Of a stretch of DNA of 11,450 nt, positions 1-7,258 are shown piece by piece. The translations under genes were made by a program, and so were the position numbers. Positions within the stretch are counted from its first letter, which is position 1. The number at the start of each line of letters is the position of its first letter. The notes under the pieces are model-generated. The model was given only the letters and a program-made list of their open reading frames with translations, was not told the DNA's origin and made no database searches. Source of the DNA: Pseudomonadota bacterium (GTDB lineage: Bacteria > Pseudomonadota > Gammaproteobacteria > Pseudomonadales > Azotimanducaceae); assembly GCA_027622495.1 (NCBI GenBank), contig JAQBYL010000098.1, positions 1 through 11,450 on the forward strand, read 5' to 3'.

Positions 1-317
1 CGGGTGGGTATGCCGGTAGCAACCTGATCGCGGATCAGATCAGCAACCTGATCGGCCGAAGCCTGAATATCTGCTTCACCTGCCAGCGGTGCGCCCGGGT
101 CGATGTCATACCAGGCGCGCATCTCGGCACCCCCATTGATCGTGACCGGTCTTACTGGTGCGTTGGGGAACACGAACCGCAATGGCTGGTTCAGATCCAG
201 CATGGGTACCAGGGGTTCAAAATCATGGGCGTCGGCGCCCAGGCCATGCAACCAGATGACGGCCCCGGTGGGGTTCTCGCCAGTCTCGACTTGAATGCAT
301 TCAAGCTTGTTTGTCAT
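1..317 (-). CDS. Carboxylesterase / phospholipase-type alpha/beta hydrolase (partial, C-terminus off the window)
   Basis: The minus strand reads an open frame from ATG at 317 through the window edge, giving 105 N-terminal residues. It matches the Abhydrolase_2 family (carboxylesterase/lysophospholipase, EstB-like), cytoplasmic serine hydrolases that cleave short acyl esters. Visible signatures are the oxyanion-loop segment LHGLGADAHDF at residues 23-33, followed by FPNAP (50-54) and NGGAEMRAWYDI (61-72), which is typical of this family. The nucleophile GxSxG motif and the Asp/His residues would lie beyond the window, so activity cannot be judged. No signal peptide is seen. A GGTGAG stretch upstream of the ATG is a possible ribosome binding site. 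The gene is divergent from the ABC exporter across 99 bp. The family is well supported; the substrate is unknown. Confidence 0.85.
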   Translation of the reverse strand, partial: MTNKLECIQVETGENPTGAVIWLHGLGADAHDFEPLVPMLDLNQPLRFVFPNAPVRPVTINGGAEMRAWYDIDPGAPLAGEADIQASADQVADLIRDQVATGIPT

Positions 318-416
318 ACGTGTCTGCTCACCGTGTTCTTAAGGGGATCTCAGCAGGAATGGGTTTTGATTGCAATTCGTGTCGCCTCCTGGCACTTCGG
401 CAGGGATAATGCGTTC
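318..416. other. Divergent intergenic region between hydrolase and ABC exporter
   Basis: This 99-bp gap separates two divergently read genes and so should hold promoters for both. A GATAAT hexamer at 405-410 resembles a -10 box for the plus strand, but no good -35 box lies at the right distance, and it would start transcription almost at the ATG at 417. No convincing operator or terminator is visible. Confidence 0.4.
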
Positions 417-2208
417 ATGGATGAAGGTTTAGACAGACAGGTATCGAAAGACCTGACCCAGCTGCGGCCAGCGGTCGCTTTTTTACGGCCGTACCTGCGG
501 CAGGTGATCTATGCGAGCGTGGCTCTGATCGTGACAGCCGGGGTGACCCTGTCGATCGGTCAGGGGTTGCGGCTGGTGATCGATTCCGGTCTGTCCAACG
601 GATCGAATGATCTGCTGATCCGCAGTATCGGCATATTCGCCATCCTGGTAGTTGTGCTGACCGCGGGGACGTTCGTCCGCTTTTACTTTGTGGATCGGCG
701 AACGGGTCAGCGCAGACCTGCGCAAGGCGGTGTTCGATCACCTGATCCATCTGCATCCGGGTTACTTTGAAACCAATCAACCAACTGAAATCCAGTCGCG
801 GATCACCACCGATACCACTTTGCTTCAGACCGTCATTGGATCATCGGTATCAATTGCGCTGCGTAATGTGCTGTTGTTTTTTGGGGGTGTGGTGTTGTTG
901 TTCATCACCAACGCCAAGCTCTCACTGCTGGTTCTGATGAGTATTCCGCTGGTGGTGGCACCGGTCATCATCTTCGGTAGACGCGTGCGCAAACTGTCGC
1001 GCAGCAGTCAGGACACGCTTGCGGAGGTTGGGTCGTACGCTGGCGAATCACTTCGCTACGTCAAAATTGTGCAGGCCTTCAACCACGAACCTGCGGATGT
1101 TAGTGAGTTTGCGCAACGTGTCGAGAATGCATTTGCCGTTGCGGTCAGGCGAATCCGTCAGCGGGCCTGGCTGGTTGCACTGGTCATGCTGGTGGTGCTG
1201 GCAGCCATCGCCACCATGCTGTGGGTTGGCGGTCAGGATGTGATTGGTGGCGCGACCTCGCCGGGCGAACTTGCCGCCTTTATCTTTTATGCATTCATGG
1301 TTGCCGGATCGGTTGGTGCGATCAGCGAGGTCTACAGCGACCTGCAGCGTGCTGCCGGTGCAACGGAGCGGCTGGTCGAGCTCCTGCAGGCACCCTGTGC
1401 TTTACCGGAGCCCGCTCAACCGATGCACATTGGTGTACCCGATGAAATCACTGTCGTGGTAGACCAATTGAGTTTCACTTATCCCAGCCGACCCGATACC
1501 CGTGTGCTTGATGGTGTCTCGTTGCGTATTGATCCCGGTGAGATGGTCGCCCTGGTAGGACCATCGGGTGCCGGTAAAAGTACTCTGTTCGATCTGCTGC
1601 AACGGTTTTACGACCCGCAGGCCGGGTCGATCAAAGTGAACGATCTGGACTTGCCAACCGTCAGGCTTGCCGACCTACGGAACCTGATCGGTTTTGTGCC
1701 GCAGGATCCGGTTCTGTTTGCGGGCACGCTGCGAGACAACCTGATCTACGGCAAATTGGATGCCAGTGACGACGCCATTTCTCATGCGCTGGATCTCGCC
1801 CACGCGACTGAGTTTGTTGCAGCGCTGCCGGATGGGCTCAATACGGTTCTCGGTGAGTCGGGTGTTGGCCTGTCCGGTGGGCAGAAACAGCGTCTGGCCA
1901 TCGGCCGGGCGCTGATATCGGATCCGCGCCTGTTGTTGCTTGATGAGGCCACCAGTGCGCTCGATGCGCGCAGCGAGAGCTACATACGCGAAAGCATCAA
2001 CGACCTTAAAGGTCAGTGCAGCATCCTGGTTATTGCCCATCGGCTGTCTACGGTTCGTCAGGCCGACCGGATAATTGTTCTGGATGGAGGTCGGGTGGTA
2101 GGCCAGGGCAGTCACAATGAGCTGATGTCCAGCAACGTGTTATACAGGCGTTTTGCTGAGATTCAGTTTGCCGGTGAACTCATCCCTGCAACGGGAACGG
2201 ACCGCTGA
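417..2208 (+). pseudogene. MsbA-like ABC exporter, membrane domain fused to ATPase, frame broken near 690
   Basis: Two overlapping frames together make one protein of about 597 residues, the usual length of a half-size ABC exporter (MsbA-related type). ATG at 417 opens the first frame with a cytoplasmic start and the first two membrane helices, up to FVRFYFV at 672-692. The family then expects a residue such as Ser followed by W-(I/L)-GERV; WIGERVSADLRKAVFDHL does follow, but in the +1 frame from 691. The rest is complete: transmembrane domain with the family segment IQSRITTDTTLLQTVIGSSVS, Walker A GPSGAGKST (1558-1584), Q-loop PQDPVLF, signature LSGGQ (1870-1884), Walker B LLLLDE (1930-1947) and switch His (2038-2040). 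It would export a lipid or hydrophobic compound from the inner membrane; the substrate is unknown. Everything outside the break looks under selection, so a sequence error or a very recent mutation is likely. Confidence 0.85.
687..695 (+). other. Frameshift site within the ABC exporter gene
   Basis: Frame one reads F-V at 687-692, while the frame that carries the conserved WIGER motif begins with TGG at 691-693. Compared with the family pattern (Val, one small residue, Trp), about five bases are missing, or two if the small residue is absent. A one-base insertion would restore the frame only by dropping two expected residues. No classic slippery heptamer is visible, so programmed frameshifting is unlikely. 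Confidence 0.75.
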
Positions 2209-2262
2209 CACCATTCTAAAATCGTCTTTAACAGCCAATTCCTTAAGCCGGCGAACATGGTT

Positions 2263-2282
2263 ACACTCAAACCTTTGAGTGT
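2263..2282. promoter_or_regulatory. Perfect 9-2-9 inverted repeat, candidate operator before the racemase gene
   Basis: ACACTCAAA (2263-2271) is followed by CC and then its exact reverse complement TTTGAGTGT (2274-2282). The centre lies about 28 bp before the ATG at 2300. There is no T-run after it and the 2-base centre cannot form a normal loop, so a dimeric repressor or activator site fits better than a terminator. It does not match the FNR or CRP consensus. The binding protein is unknown. Confidence 0.5.
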
Positions 2283-2299
2283 TTGGGGCGAACGGAACA

Positions 2300-3430
2300 A
2301 TGGGTCCACTGAGTGGCTTTCGGATAATTGAGTTGGCGGGCATCGGGCCGGGCCCATTCTGCGGCATGATGCTGTCAGACATGGGTGCCGAGGTCATTCG
2401 CGTGGATCGACTGAGCTCAGCGACAACCGCACCAAAAGATGTGCTGGCGCGCAATCGTCGCTCCATCTCCGTCGATCTCAAAGCACCTGAGGGAATCGAA
2501 GCAGTTCTCCGCCTTGTAGAAAATGCCGATGCGCTGTTTGAAGGATTCCGTCCGGGTGTGACAGAACGCCTGGGTCTTGGACCAGATGTGTGTCTTGCGC
2601 GCAATAAAAAGCTCGTTTACGGCCGCATGACCGGCTGGGGTCAGGATGGACCCATGGCACAGGCAGCAGGGCACGACATCAACTACATTGGTCTCACTGG
2701 TGCGTTGCACGCAATCGGTCGCCGCGGCGAAGCGCCTGTACCCCCTCTTAATCTGGTTGGTGATTTCGGTGGCGGCGGTATGCTGCTCGCTTACGGGCTG
2801 GTGTGCGGCCTGCTTGAAACTTCCCGCTCAGGGCTCGGTCAGGTGATCGATGCTGCAATGGTCGACGGCAGTGCTGCGTTGATGGCGATGTTCTTCAGCA
2901 TGGCTGCCGGTGGAGCGTTCAAGGAGCAACGTGGTACCAATCTGCTCGACACGGGAGCACATTTCTACGATACCTATGAGACCAGCGATGGTGAGCACAT
3001 CTGTATTGGCTCAATCGAACCGCAGTTTTATGCATTGCTGGTTGAAAAAGCGGGGCTTGATCGTGAACGGTTCAAAGCCCAGATGGATGCCTCACAGTGG
3101 CCTGCAATGAAACAGGATCTGGCCGCAGTGTTCAAAACGAAAAGCAGAGTTGAATGGTGCCAGATCATGGAGGGCTCAGACGTCTGCTTTGCGCCTGTGC
3201 TGTCAATATTTGAAGCGCCTGATCATCCACATAACAAAGCAAGAAATACGTTTGTAGAAGTTAACGGTGTTGTTCAACCTGCTCCTGCGCCGCGGTTCAG
3301 TCGTACCACGGCAGAGATTTCTCACGGTGCTCGCGTACCTGGGGAAGATACCGTGGTCGTGTTGCAGGAGTGTGGTTTCAAGGAGTCTGAGATTGAGGAG
3401 CTGAAAACGGCCGGTGTAATACCACAGTAG
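2300..3430 (+). CDS. Alpha-methylacyl-CoA racemase (CaiB/BaiF CoA-transferase family III)
   Basis: This 376-residue cytoplasmic protein would interconvert the (2R) and (2S) forms of 2-methyl-branched acyl-CoAs so that they can enter beta-oxidation. The N-terminus GPLSGFRIIELAGIGPGPFC and the RNRRSISVDL segment (51-60) are typical of the racemase branch of family III. The three catalytic residues described for the Mycobacterium tuberculosis racemase (His126, Asp156, Glu241) fall one position earlier here: His125 in GHDINY, Asp155 in VGDFGGGG, and Glu240 in GSIEPQFY. That exact offset is strong evidence for racemase rather than CoA-transferase activity. ATG at 2300 is chosen because family members start a few residues before GPL; an in-frame GTG at 2279 would fall inside the inverted repeat. 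The ribosome binding site is weak. It heads the plus-strand group that includes a propionyl-CoA synthetase. Confidence 0.93.
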   Translation: MGPLSGFRIIELAGIGPGPFCGMMLSDMGAEVIRVDRLSSATTAPKDVLARNRRSISVDLKAPEGIEAVLRLVENADALFEGFRPGVTERLGLGPDVCLARNKKLVYGRMTGWGQDGPMAQAAGHDINYIGLTGALHAIGRRGEAPVPPLNLVGDFGGGGMLLAYGLVCGLLETSRSGLGQVIDAAMVDGSAALMAMFFSMAAGGAFKEQRGTNLLDTGAHFYDTYETSDGEHICIGSIEPQFYALLVEKAGLDRERFKAQMDASQWPAMKQDLAAVFKTKSRVEWCQIMEGSDVCFAPVLSIFEAPDHPHNKARNTFVEVNGVVQPAPAPRFSRTTAEISHGARVPGEDTVVVLQECGFKESEIEELKTAGVIPQ

Positions 3431-3455
3431 GTGTTTTAAGTGGGTTCTGATCGCA

Positions 3456-3476
3456 TGGAATAATCTATTCAGGGGG
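3456..3476 (+). promoter_or_regulatory. Possible extended -10 promoter and strong ribosome binding site
   Basis: TGG then AATAAT (3456-3464) fits an extended -10 element (TGN plus five of six bases of TATAAT). A poor -35 match lies 17 bp upstream. AGGGGG at 3471-3476 is a strong ribosome binding site for the ATG at 3483. If real, the small gene and prpE could be transcribed apart from the racemase. Confidence 0.35.
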
Positions 3477-3482
3477 ACTCGG

Positions 3483-3989
3483 ATGAGTGTTGAGCTATTG
3501 GATTCACCCAGGTTTTACGGTTTTCGAGTGCGGCGGCAGATGAGCGGAGAAACCTATCAGGAATATTTCTCCCTCAAAGCCGACGGTAAAAAACTTCGCG
3601 GATCTAAACGCAATGAAGTAAAACTCAAGGCCGAGAAGCGCGATGAGGAACTCTCGCGGCTGCAGAATCAGGCGCGGGAAAAGTCCGCCAGAACGATCCA
3701 GGTAGACAAGAATGGCCAGATCCGTGGAATTCTGTTTCGCCTGAAGCGGGAAAAGAGCGGCAGTCAGACACCGGTGTTTCAGATTGGCGTGATGTCGCAG
3801 GTAGAAAATAAAATCGTCAACACAACCGTGTCGGTTAATCTGCACGGCCTGGAAGGCGGCTGGCAGAAGGCGGTGGATTTTTTCTGCCTGCACAAGAAGA
3901 TCAGCAAACGCTCGAGCACCTACCGCCGGTTAATTGATGCGCAGCCAAGTGCGGCTGCGTTGAAGAAGTTGTTGAAGGACAAATCGTAA
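3483..3989 (+). CDS. Small basic hypothetical protein, possibly with two AP2-like DNA-binding domains
   Basis: This 168-residue protein is not one I can assign with certainty. It is clearly basic (about 36 Lys/Arg against 18 Asp/Glu), has no membrane segment or signal peptide, and is likely cytoplasmic. Residues 9-60 run as beta-type strands (FYGFRVRRQ, TYQEYFSL) followed by a charged helix. Residues 79-140 repeat this plan: GILFRLKRE, TPVFQIGVM and TTVSVNLHGLEGGW, then the helix KAVDFFCLHKKI. Three strands followed by a helix, with a glycine-containing turn before an A-x-x-F helix, resembles AP2/integrase-arm DNA-binding domains; this is inference from pattern only. The start is supported by AGGGGG eight bases upstream. 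It stops 4 bp before prpE, so the two are surely cotranscribed. It could be a local regulator, or an RNA- or nucleoid-binding protein. Confidence 0.75.
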   Translation: MSVELLDSPRFYGFRVRRQMSGETYQEYFSLKADGKKLRGSKRNEVKLKAEKRDEELSRLQNQAREKSARTIQVDKNGQIRGILFRLKREKSGSQTPVFQIGVMSQVENKIVNTTVSVNLHGLEGGWQKAVDFFCLHKKISKRSSTYRRLIDAQPSAAALKKLLKDKS

Positions 3990-3993
3990 AACA

Positions 3994-5883
3994 ATGACCT
4001 ATGCAGCCATGTATCAGCAGTCGCTGGCTGACCCAAAATCATTCTGGGAGGCAAGAGCCGCCGAGATTCCCTGGTTTCAAGCACCCACGAAGATCTGCGA
4101 GCAGGATGCTAATGGGGTGTGGCGCTGGTTTGTGGATGGTGTCACCAACAGCTGCTGGCTGGCCCTCGATCGACACGTGGACGAAGGACGCGGTGATCAG
4201 ATTGCGCTGATCTACGACTCACCGGCGACCGGTCAGGTACACAAATATACCTACGCGGAACTCACTACCTGGACTGCGCAGGTGGCAGGCGGGCTGGTTA
4301 GGCTGGGTGTGGGGAAAGGCGATCGGGTGATTATATACATGCCGATGGTCCCCGAAGCGGTGATAGGAATGCTGGCCTGCGCCCGTATCGGAGCAATTCA
4401 TTCGGTTGTTTTTGGCGGTTTTGCCGCACCGGAACTTGCCAGTCGCATTGATGACTCACGCCCTGCAGCAATCTTGAGCGCCACCTGCGGTATCGAGTTT
4501 GACAAAGTCATACCGTACGTTCCTCTGTTAAAAGAGGCAGTCTCTCTTGCCAGTCACAAGCCGGTCCACAAAATCGTTCTCAATCGACCAGAATGCAGGG
4601 TGGATCTTAAAGCCGAAGGTCTCACGGACTGGCTTGAGTTTGAGGAAGATGCGCAACCCGCTCCCTGCGAGCCGGTCCTTGCAACCGATCCGTTGTATAT
4701 GCTTTACACGTCAGGTACCACAGGCAAACCAAAAGGCGTGATCCGCGACAACGGTGGTCATGCTGTTGCCCTGGCGTGGAGCATGCGTGCAATCTATGGC
4801 TGCGATCCGGGTGATGTGTACTGGGCGGCATCCGACGTAGGCTGGGTGGTTGGGCATTCCTACATTGTGTACGGCCCGTTGTTTGGCGGTTGTACGACCA
4901 TCCTGTTTGAAGGCAAACCGGTTCGAACACCCGATGCAGGGACGTTCTGGAGAGTGGTTCAGGATCACAAGGTAAAATCTTTTTTCGTGGCACCCACAGC
5001 ATTTCGCGCAATCATCAAAGAAGACCCGGAGTGCAAACTGAAGAGCAGCTATGACCTGTCATCGCTCAAGTATCAGTTTGTCGCTGGCGAGCGGTTGGAT
5101 CCCACTACCTATCACTGGCTGAAGACACATCTTGGCATACCGGTGATCGATCACTGGTGGCAGACCGAAACCGGCTGGTCAATCTGCGCCAACATGGCAG
5201 GTGTGGAGCTTCTGCCAACCAAACCGGGTTCTCCAACACTGCCCATGCCTGGTTATGATTTGCGCATACTTGATGATGAAGGCCGCGAACTTGGTGCCAA
5301 TCAGGAAGGCGCGGTAGTCATTAAAGATCCGCTTCCGCCCGGTGCGTTTCCCACTGTGTGGGGTGACCACGAACGATATGTCGAAGCCTACTGGAGTCAG
5401 TTTGAAGGGTTTTATCTGACAGGCGATGGTGGCTATCGTGACGAAGATGGTTATGTCTACATCATGGGGCGCACAGACGACGTGATGAATGTAGCCGGCC
5501 ATCGAATGTCTACCGGCGAGCTTGAAGAGGTGGTTGCCGGCCATCCGGCTGTAGCTGAGTGTAGTGTGGTGGGTATATTTGATGCCGATAAGGGTCAGGT
5601 TCCACTGGGTCTGTTGCTCTTAAAGGACGGGGTGAACATCGAAGAAGCAGCTCTGGAGCGGGAACTGGTGGCGATGGTCAGGCAACAGATCGGGCCGTTC
5701 GCCAACTTCAAGCGTGCGGTAGTGGTAAAGCGGTTGCCAAAAACCCGATCCGGTAAAATCCTGCGGCAGGTGCTGCGCAAAATGATCGATGGTCAACCTT
5801 ACGTCACACCGTCGACGATCGATGACCCTGGCATCATCGACGAAATTGCAGATACATTGAGAGTTCGCGGGGTGATGTGTTGA
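3994..5883 (+). CDS. prpE: Propionyl-CoA synthetase (propionate-CoA ligase)
   Basis: This 629-residue cytoplasmic enzyme activates propionate with ATP to propionyl-adenylate and then propionyl-CoA. It is a full-length acyl-CoA synthetase of the Acs/PrpE group. Motifs in order are the phosphate loop YTSGTTGKPKG (238-248), RDNGGHAVALAWSM just after, WAASDVGWVVGHSYIVYGP, HWWQTETGW (387-395), YLTGDGGYRDEDGYVYIMGRTDDVMNVAGH in the hinge region, and PKTRSGKILR with catalytic Lys588, a residue that acetyltransferases often modify. RDNGG and DHWWQTETGW are the PrpE forms of motifs that differ in acetyl-CoA synthetase. The N-terminus MTYAAMYQQSLADPKSFW is the usual PrpE start, which supports the ATG at 3994. 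The gene begins 4 bp after the small basic protein. No prpBCD genes are in view, so the fate of propionyl-CoA cannot be read here; other short acyl substrates are possible. Confidence 0.93.
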   Translation: MTYAAMYQQSLADPKSFWEARAAEIPWFQAPTKICEQDANGVWRWFVDGVTNSCWLALDRHVDEGRGDQIALIYDSPATGQVHKYTYAELTTWTAQVAGGLVRLGVGKGDRVIIYMPMVPEAVIGMLACARIGAIHSVVFGGFAAPELASRIDDSRPAAILSATCGIEFDKVIPYVPLLKEAVSLASHKPVHKIVLNRPECRVDLKAEGLTDWLEFEEDAQPAPCEPVLATDPLYMLYTSGTTGKPKGVIRDNGGHAVALAWSMRAIYGCDPGDVYWAASDVGWVVGHSYIVYGPLFGGCTTILFEGKPVRTPDAGTFWRVVQDHKVKSFFVAPTAFRAIIKEDPECKLKSSYDLSSLKYQFVAGERLDPTTYHWLKTHLGIPVIDHWWQTETGWSICANMAGVELLPTKPGSPTLPMPGYDLRILDDEGRELGANQEGAVVIKDPLPPGAFPTVWGDHERYVEAYWSQFEGFYLTGDGGYRDEDGYVYIMGRTDDVMNVAGHRMSTGELEEVVAGHPAVAECSVVGIFDADKGQVPLGLLLLKDGVNIEEAALERELVAMVRQQIGPFANFKRAVVVKRLPKTRSGKILRQVLRKMIDGQPYVTPSTIDDPGIIDEIADTLRVRGVMC

Positions 5884-5899
5884 CCGGGCAGAAGAGTTC

Positions 5900-6238
5900 A
5901 TGATGATTATTGTGCACGGCACCCTACCCATTCTGCCTGAGTGCATGGACCGCGCGCTGGTCATGGCCAAGCGGATGGCAGCTGCGACCCAGCTCGAGCC
6001 GGGCTGTATTTCCTATGACTTTTACATTGGTTTGAGCGATCCCAACACGCTGCTGCTGTTTCAGGAATGGGAATCCATGGAGGCGCTGACCGCCCACTTT
6101 CAGACCGCCCACATGGAAGAGTTTCTTACCGGTCTGCCTGATGTTTTAGGGGGTGATGTTCTCACCCGACGCTACGCGGTGCAGAGTGTCGATGAAGAAA
6201 CCGAAGAGCGCGAAGATACGCCGCCGGTGTTCCACTAA
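5900..6238 (+). CDS. Antibiotic biosynthesis monooxygenase (ABM) domain protein, YgiN-like
   Basis: This 112-residue protein has the ABM dimeric alpha-beta barrel plan. It shows a first strand MIIVHGTLPI, helix ECMDRALVMAKRMAAAT, EPGCISYDFYIGLSDPNTLLLFQEWES (about residues 33-59), MEALTAHFQTAHMEEF, and a closing strand. EPGC-x-x-Y-x-F, the FQEWES strand and the ALTAHFQTAHMEEF helix are hallmarks of the family, which includes the quinol monooxygenase YgiN and cofactor-free oxygenases. The C-terminal tail (from about 95) is acidic and probably disordered. Two adjacent ATGs (5900 and 5903) are possible starts; GAAGAG at 5891-5896 serves either. It lies 16 bp after prpE and is probably in the same transcript. 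Its last codon and stop overlap the convergent DUF2069 stop. The substrate is unknown. Confidence 0.85.
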   Translation: MMIIVHGTLPILPECMDRALVMAKRMAAATQLEPGCISYDFYIGLSDPNTLLLFQEWESMEALTAHFQTAHMEEFLTGLPDVLGGDVLTRRYAVQSVDEETEEREDTPPVFH

Positions 6239-6579
6239 CCTGCTGGTCGGACGATCTTCACCAGGTACGTGGCGATAGCGCATGCCGCAAGAGCAATTAC
6301 CGCCTCTATAACACCAACGGTTCGCATAGGTTCGGTCGACGCGAGCATCACGCCGTGGATGAAGTACAGGGTGCTCACCAGGGAAGCAAGGAACAAGGGT
6401 GTGCGCTTAAGCCGGATCGCTCCGGGTAGCACCAGCAGGATCGGTGCTATCTGAAGCAGAAACCAGATGATGTTTGACGGTTGGGTAGCCAGCGGCTGAA
6501 GCAAGAACTGGCGCAGACCAGTCAATGCAACCAGCGAACCCATGGTCAGCAGCAGCAACAACAACATGGCTTTGAGCAC
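6235..6579 (-). CDS. DUF2069 small inner-membrane protein
   Basis: This 114-residue protein has four predicted membrane segments (about residues 4-27, 37-54, 62-80 and 87-108) and matches the DUF2069 pattern: FLLQIAPILLVLPGAIRLKRTP followed by LYFIHGV. Its function is unknown. From memory, DUF2069 genes often sit directly after wrbA in pseudomonads, as here, where the gap to the wrbA stop is 6 bp; they are likely one operon. The listed start is GTG at 6579. An in-frame ATG at 6567 would give 110 residues and is equally plausible because no clear ribosome binding site decides between them. The stop codon overlaps the stop of the convergent ABM gene. Confidence 0.85.
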   Translation of the reverse strand: MLKAMLLLLLLTMGSLVALTGLRQFLLQPLATQPSNIIWFLLQIAPILLVLPGAIRLKRTPLFLASLVSTLYFIHGVMLASTEPMRTVGVIEAVIALAACAIATYLVKIVRPAG

Positions 6580-6585
6580 GGCCGG

Positions 6586-7191
6586 TTATACCTGATCGCG
6601 GTACAGCAGGGCTGCAATGGTCGCCAGGCGTCGGCCGCTTGCCAGGGCCAGCTCACGCTCCTCAGTGGACAGGTGGGGTGACTGATCAGCCCCGGACACA
6701 TGGGTGGCGCCGTACGGTGTACCACCGGTGGTGGTGCGATTGAGGGCGGTTTGCGAATAAGGAATGCCTACCAGCAGCATGCCGTGATGGAACAGCGGCG
6801 TCATCATCGATGTCAGCGTAGTTTCCTGGCCGCCATGCAAAGACCCGGTGGAGCAGAACACGGTCGCAGGTTTACCTTCTAACGCGTGGGTGAGCCACAG
6901 GTCGGCTGTGTCATCCAGCAGGTGTTTCAAGGGAGTGGCCATGTTGCCGAAGCGCGTTGGGGGGCCCATGGCGAGTGCGCAGCAGTTTGTGAGATCGGCT
7001 TTGCTGCAATAGATCGCGCCCTCATCGGGCACCGGTGGCAGAGTACGTTCAGTCTGGCTCGCGACAGGGGGTACGGTCCGGATGCGGGCATCGAAGACAC
7101 CCTCGGCTTCTACACCACGGGCGATATAGCGGGCCAGGTTTGCGGTGCCGCCGGTTCTGCTGTAGTAAAGGATCAGAATGTAGGGTTTCAT
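6586..7191 (-). CDS. wrbA: NAD(P)H:quinone oxidoreductase, WrbA flavodoxin family
   Basis: This 201-residue soluble flavoprotein would bind FMN and reduce quinones by two electrons, which protects against redox cycling. The flavodoxin fold is visible in ILILYYSRTGGTANLARYIARGVE (5-28), where SRTGGT is the phosphate-binding loop. MGPPTRFGNMATPLKHLLD (75-93) is the WrbA-specific flavin-binding segment. CSTGSLHGGQETTLTSMMTPLFHHGMLLVGIPYS (113-146) is the third FMN loop with the family's HHGM motif. The length agrees with WrbA (about 200). SRTGGT differs from the SMYGH loop of the Escherichia coli protein and is closer to what I recall of pseudomonad forms. ATG at 7191 has GGGATGA just upstream. 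It is followed after 6 bp by DUF2069 and diverges from yihY. Confidence 0.93.
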   Translation of the reverse strand: MKPYILILYYSRTGGTANLARYIARGVEAEGVFDARIRTVPPVASQTERTLPPVPDEGAIYCSKADLTNCCALAMGPPTRFGNMATPLKHLLDDTADLWLTHALEGKPATVFCSTGSLHGGQETTLTSMMTPLFHHGMLLVGIPYSQTALNRTTTGGTPYGATHVSGADQSPHLSTEERELALASGRRLATIAALLYRDQV

Positions 7192-7258
7192 TCATCCCAG
7201 TCTACTCGCTTCGTAAGAATATGGAGCAGCGCGTTCGGTCCAGAGATATCCTAAAACC
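7192..7258. other. Short divergent intergenic region between wrbA and yihY
   Basis: This 67-bp gap must supply start signals for both wrbA (minus) and yihY (plus). I see no hexamer pair that qualifies as a promoter on either strand and no inverted repeat; GAGA at about 7244-7247 may serve as a weak ribosome binding site for yihY. Confidence 0.3.

Noticed and set aside
18..54. 13-bp direct repeat AGCAACCTGATCG (18-30 and 42-54)
   Set aside because: It lies within the hydrolase coding sequence and encodes a helix with repeated DQVA; more likely protein-driven than a DNA element.
405..417. GATAAT as a -10 box giving a leaderless transcript starting at the ABC exporter ATG
   Set aside because: There is no acceptable -35 hexamer 16-18 bp upstream, and the stretch overlaps a plausible ribosome binding site.
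687..695. Programmed ribosomal frameshifting in the ABC exporter
   Set aside because: No slippery heptamer is visible, and a +1 shift would drop two residues expected by the family.
2279..2299. Earlier GTG start (2279) for the racemase
   Set aside because: It adds seven residues not expected by the family and lies inside the inverted repeat; ATG at 2300 fits better.
6236..6275. CTGGT...ACCAG inverted repeat as a terminator for the ABM gene
   Set aside because: The stem is only 5 bp, there is no T-run, and it lies inside the DUF2069 coding sequence.
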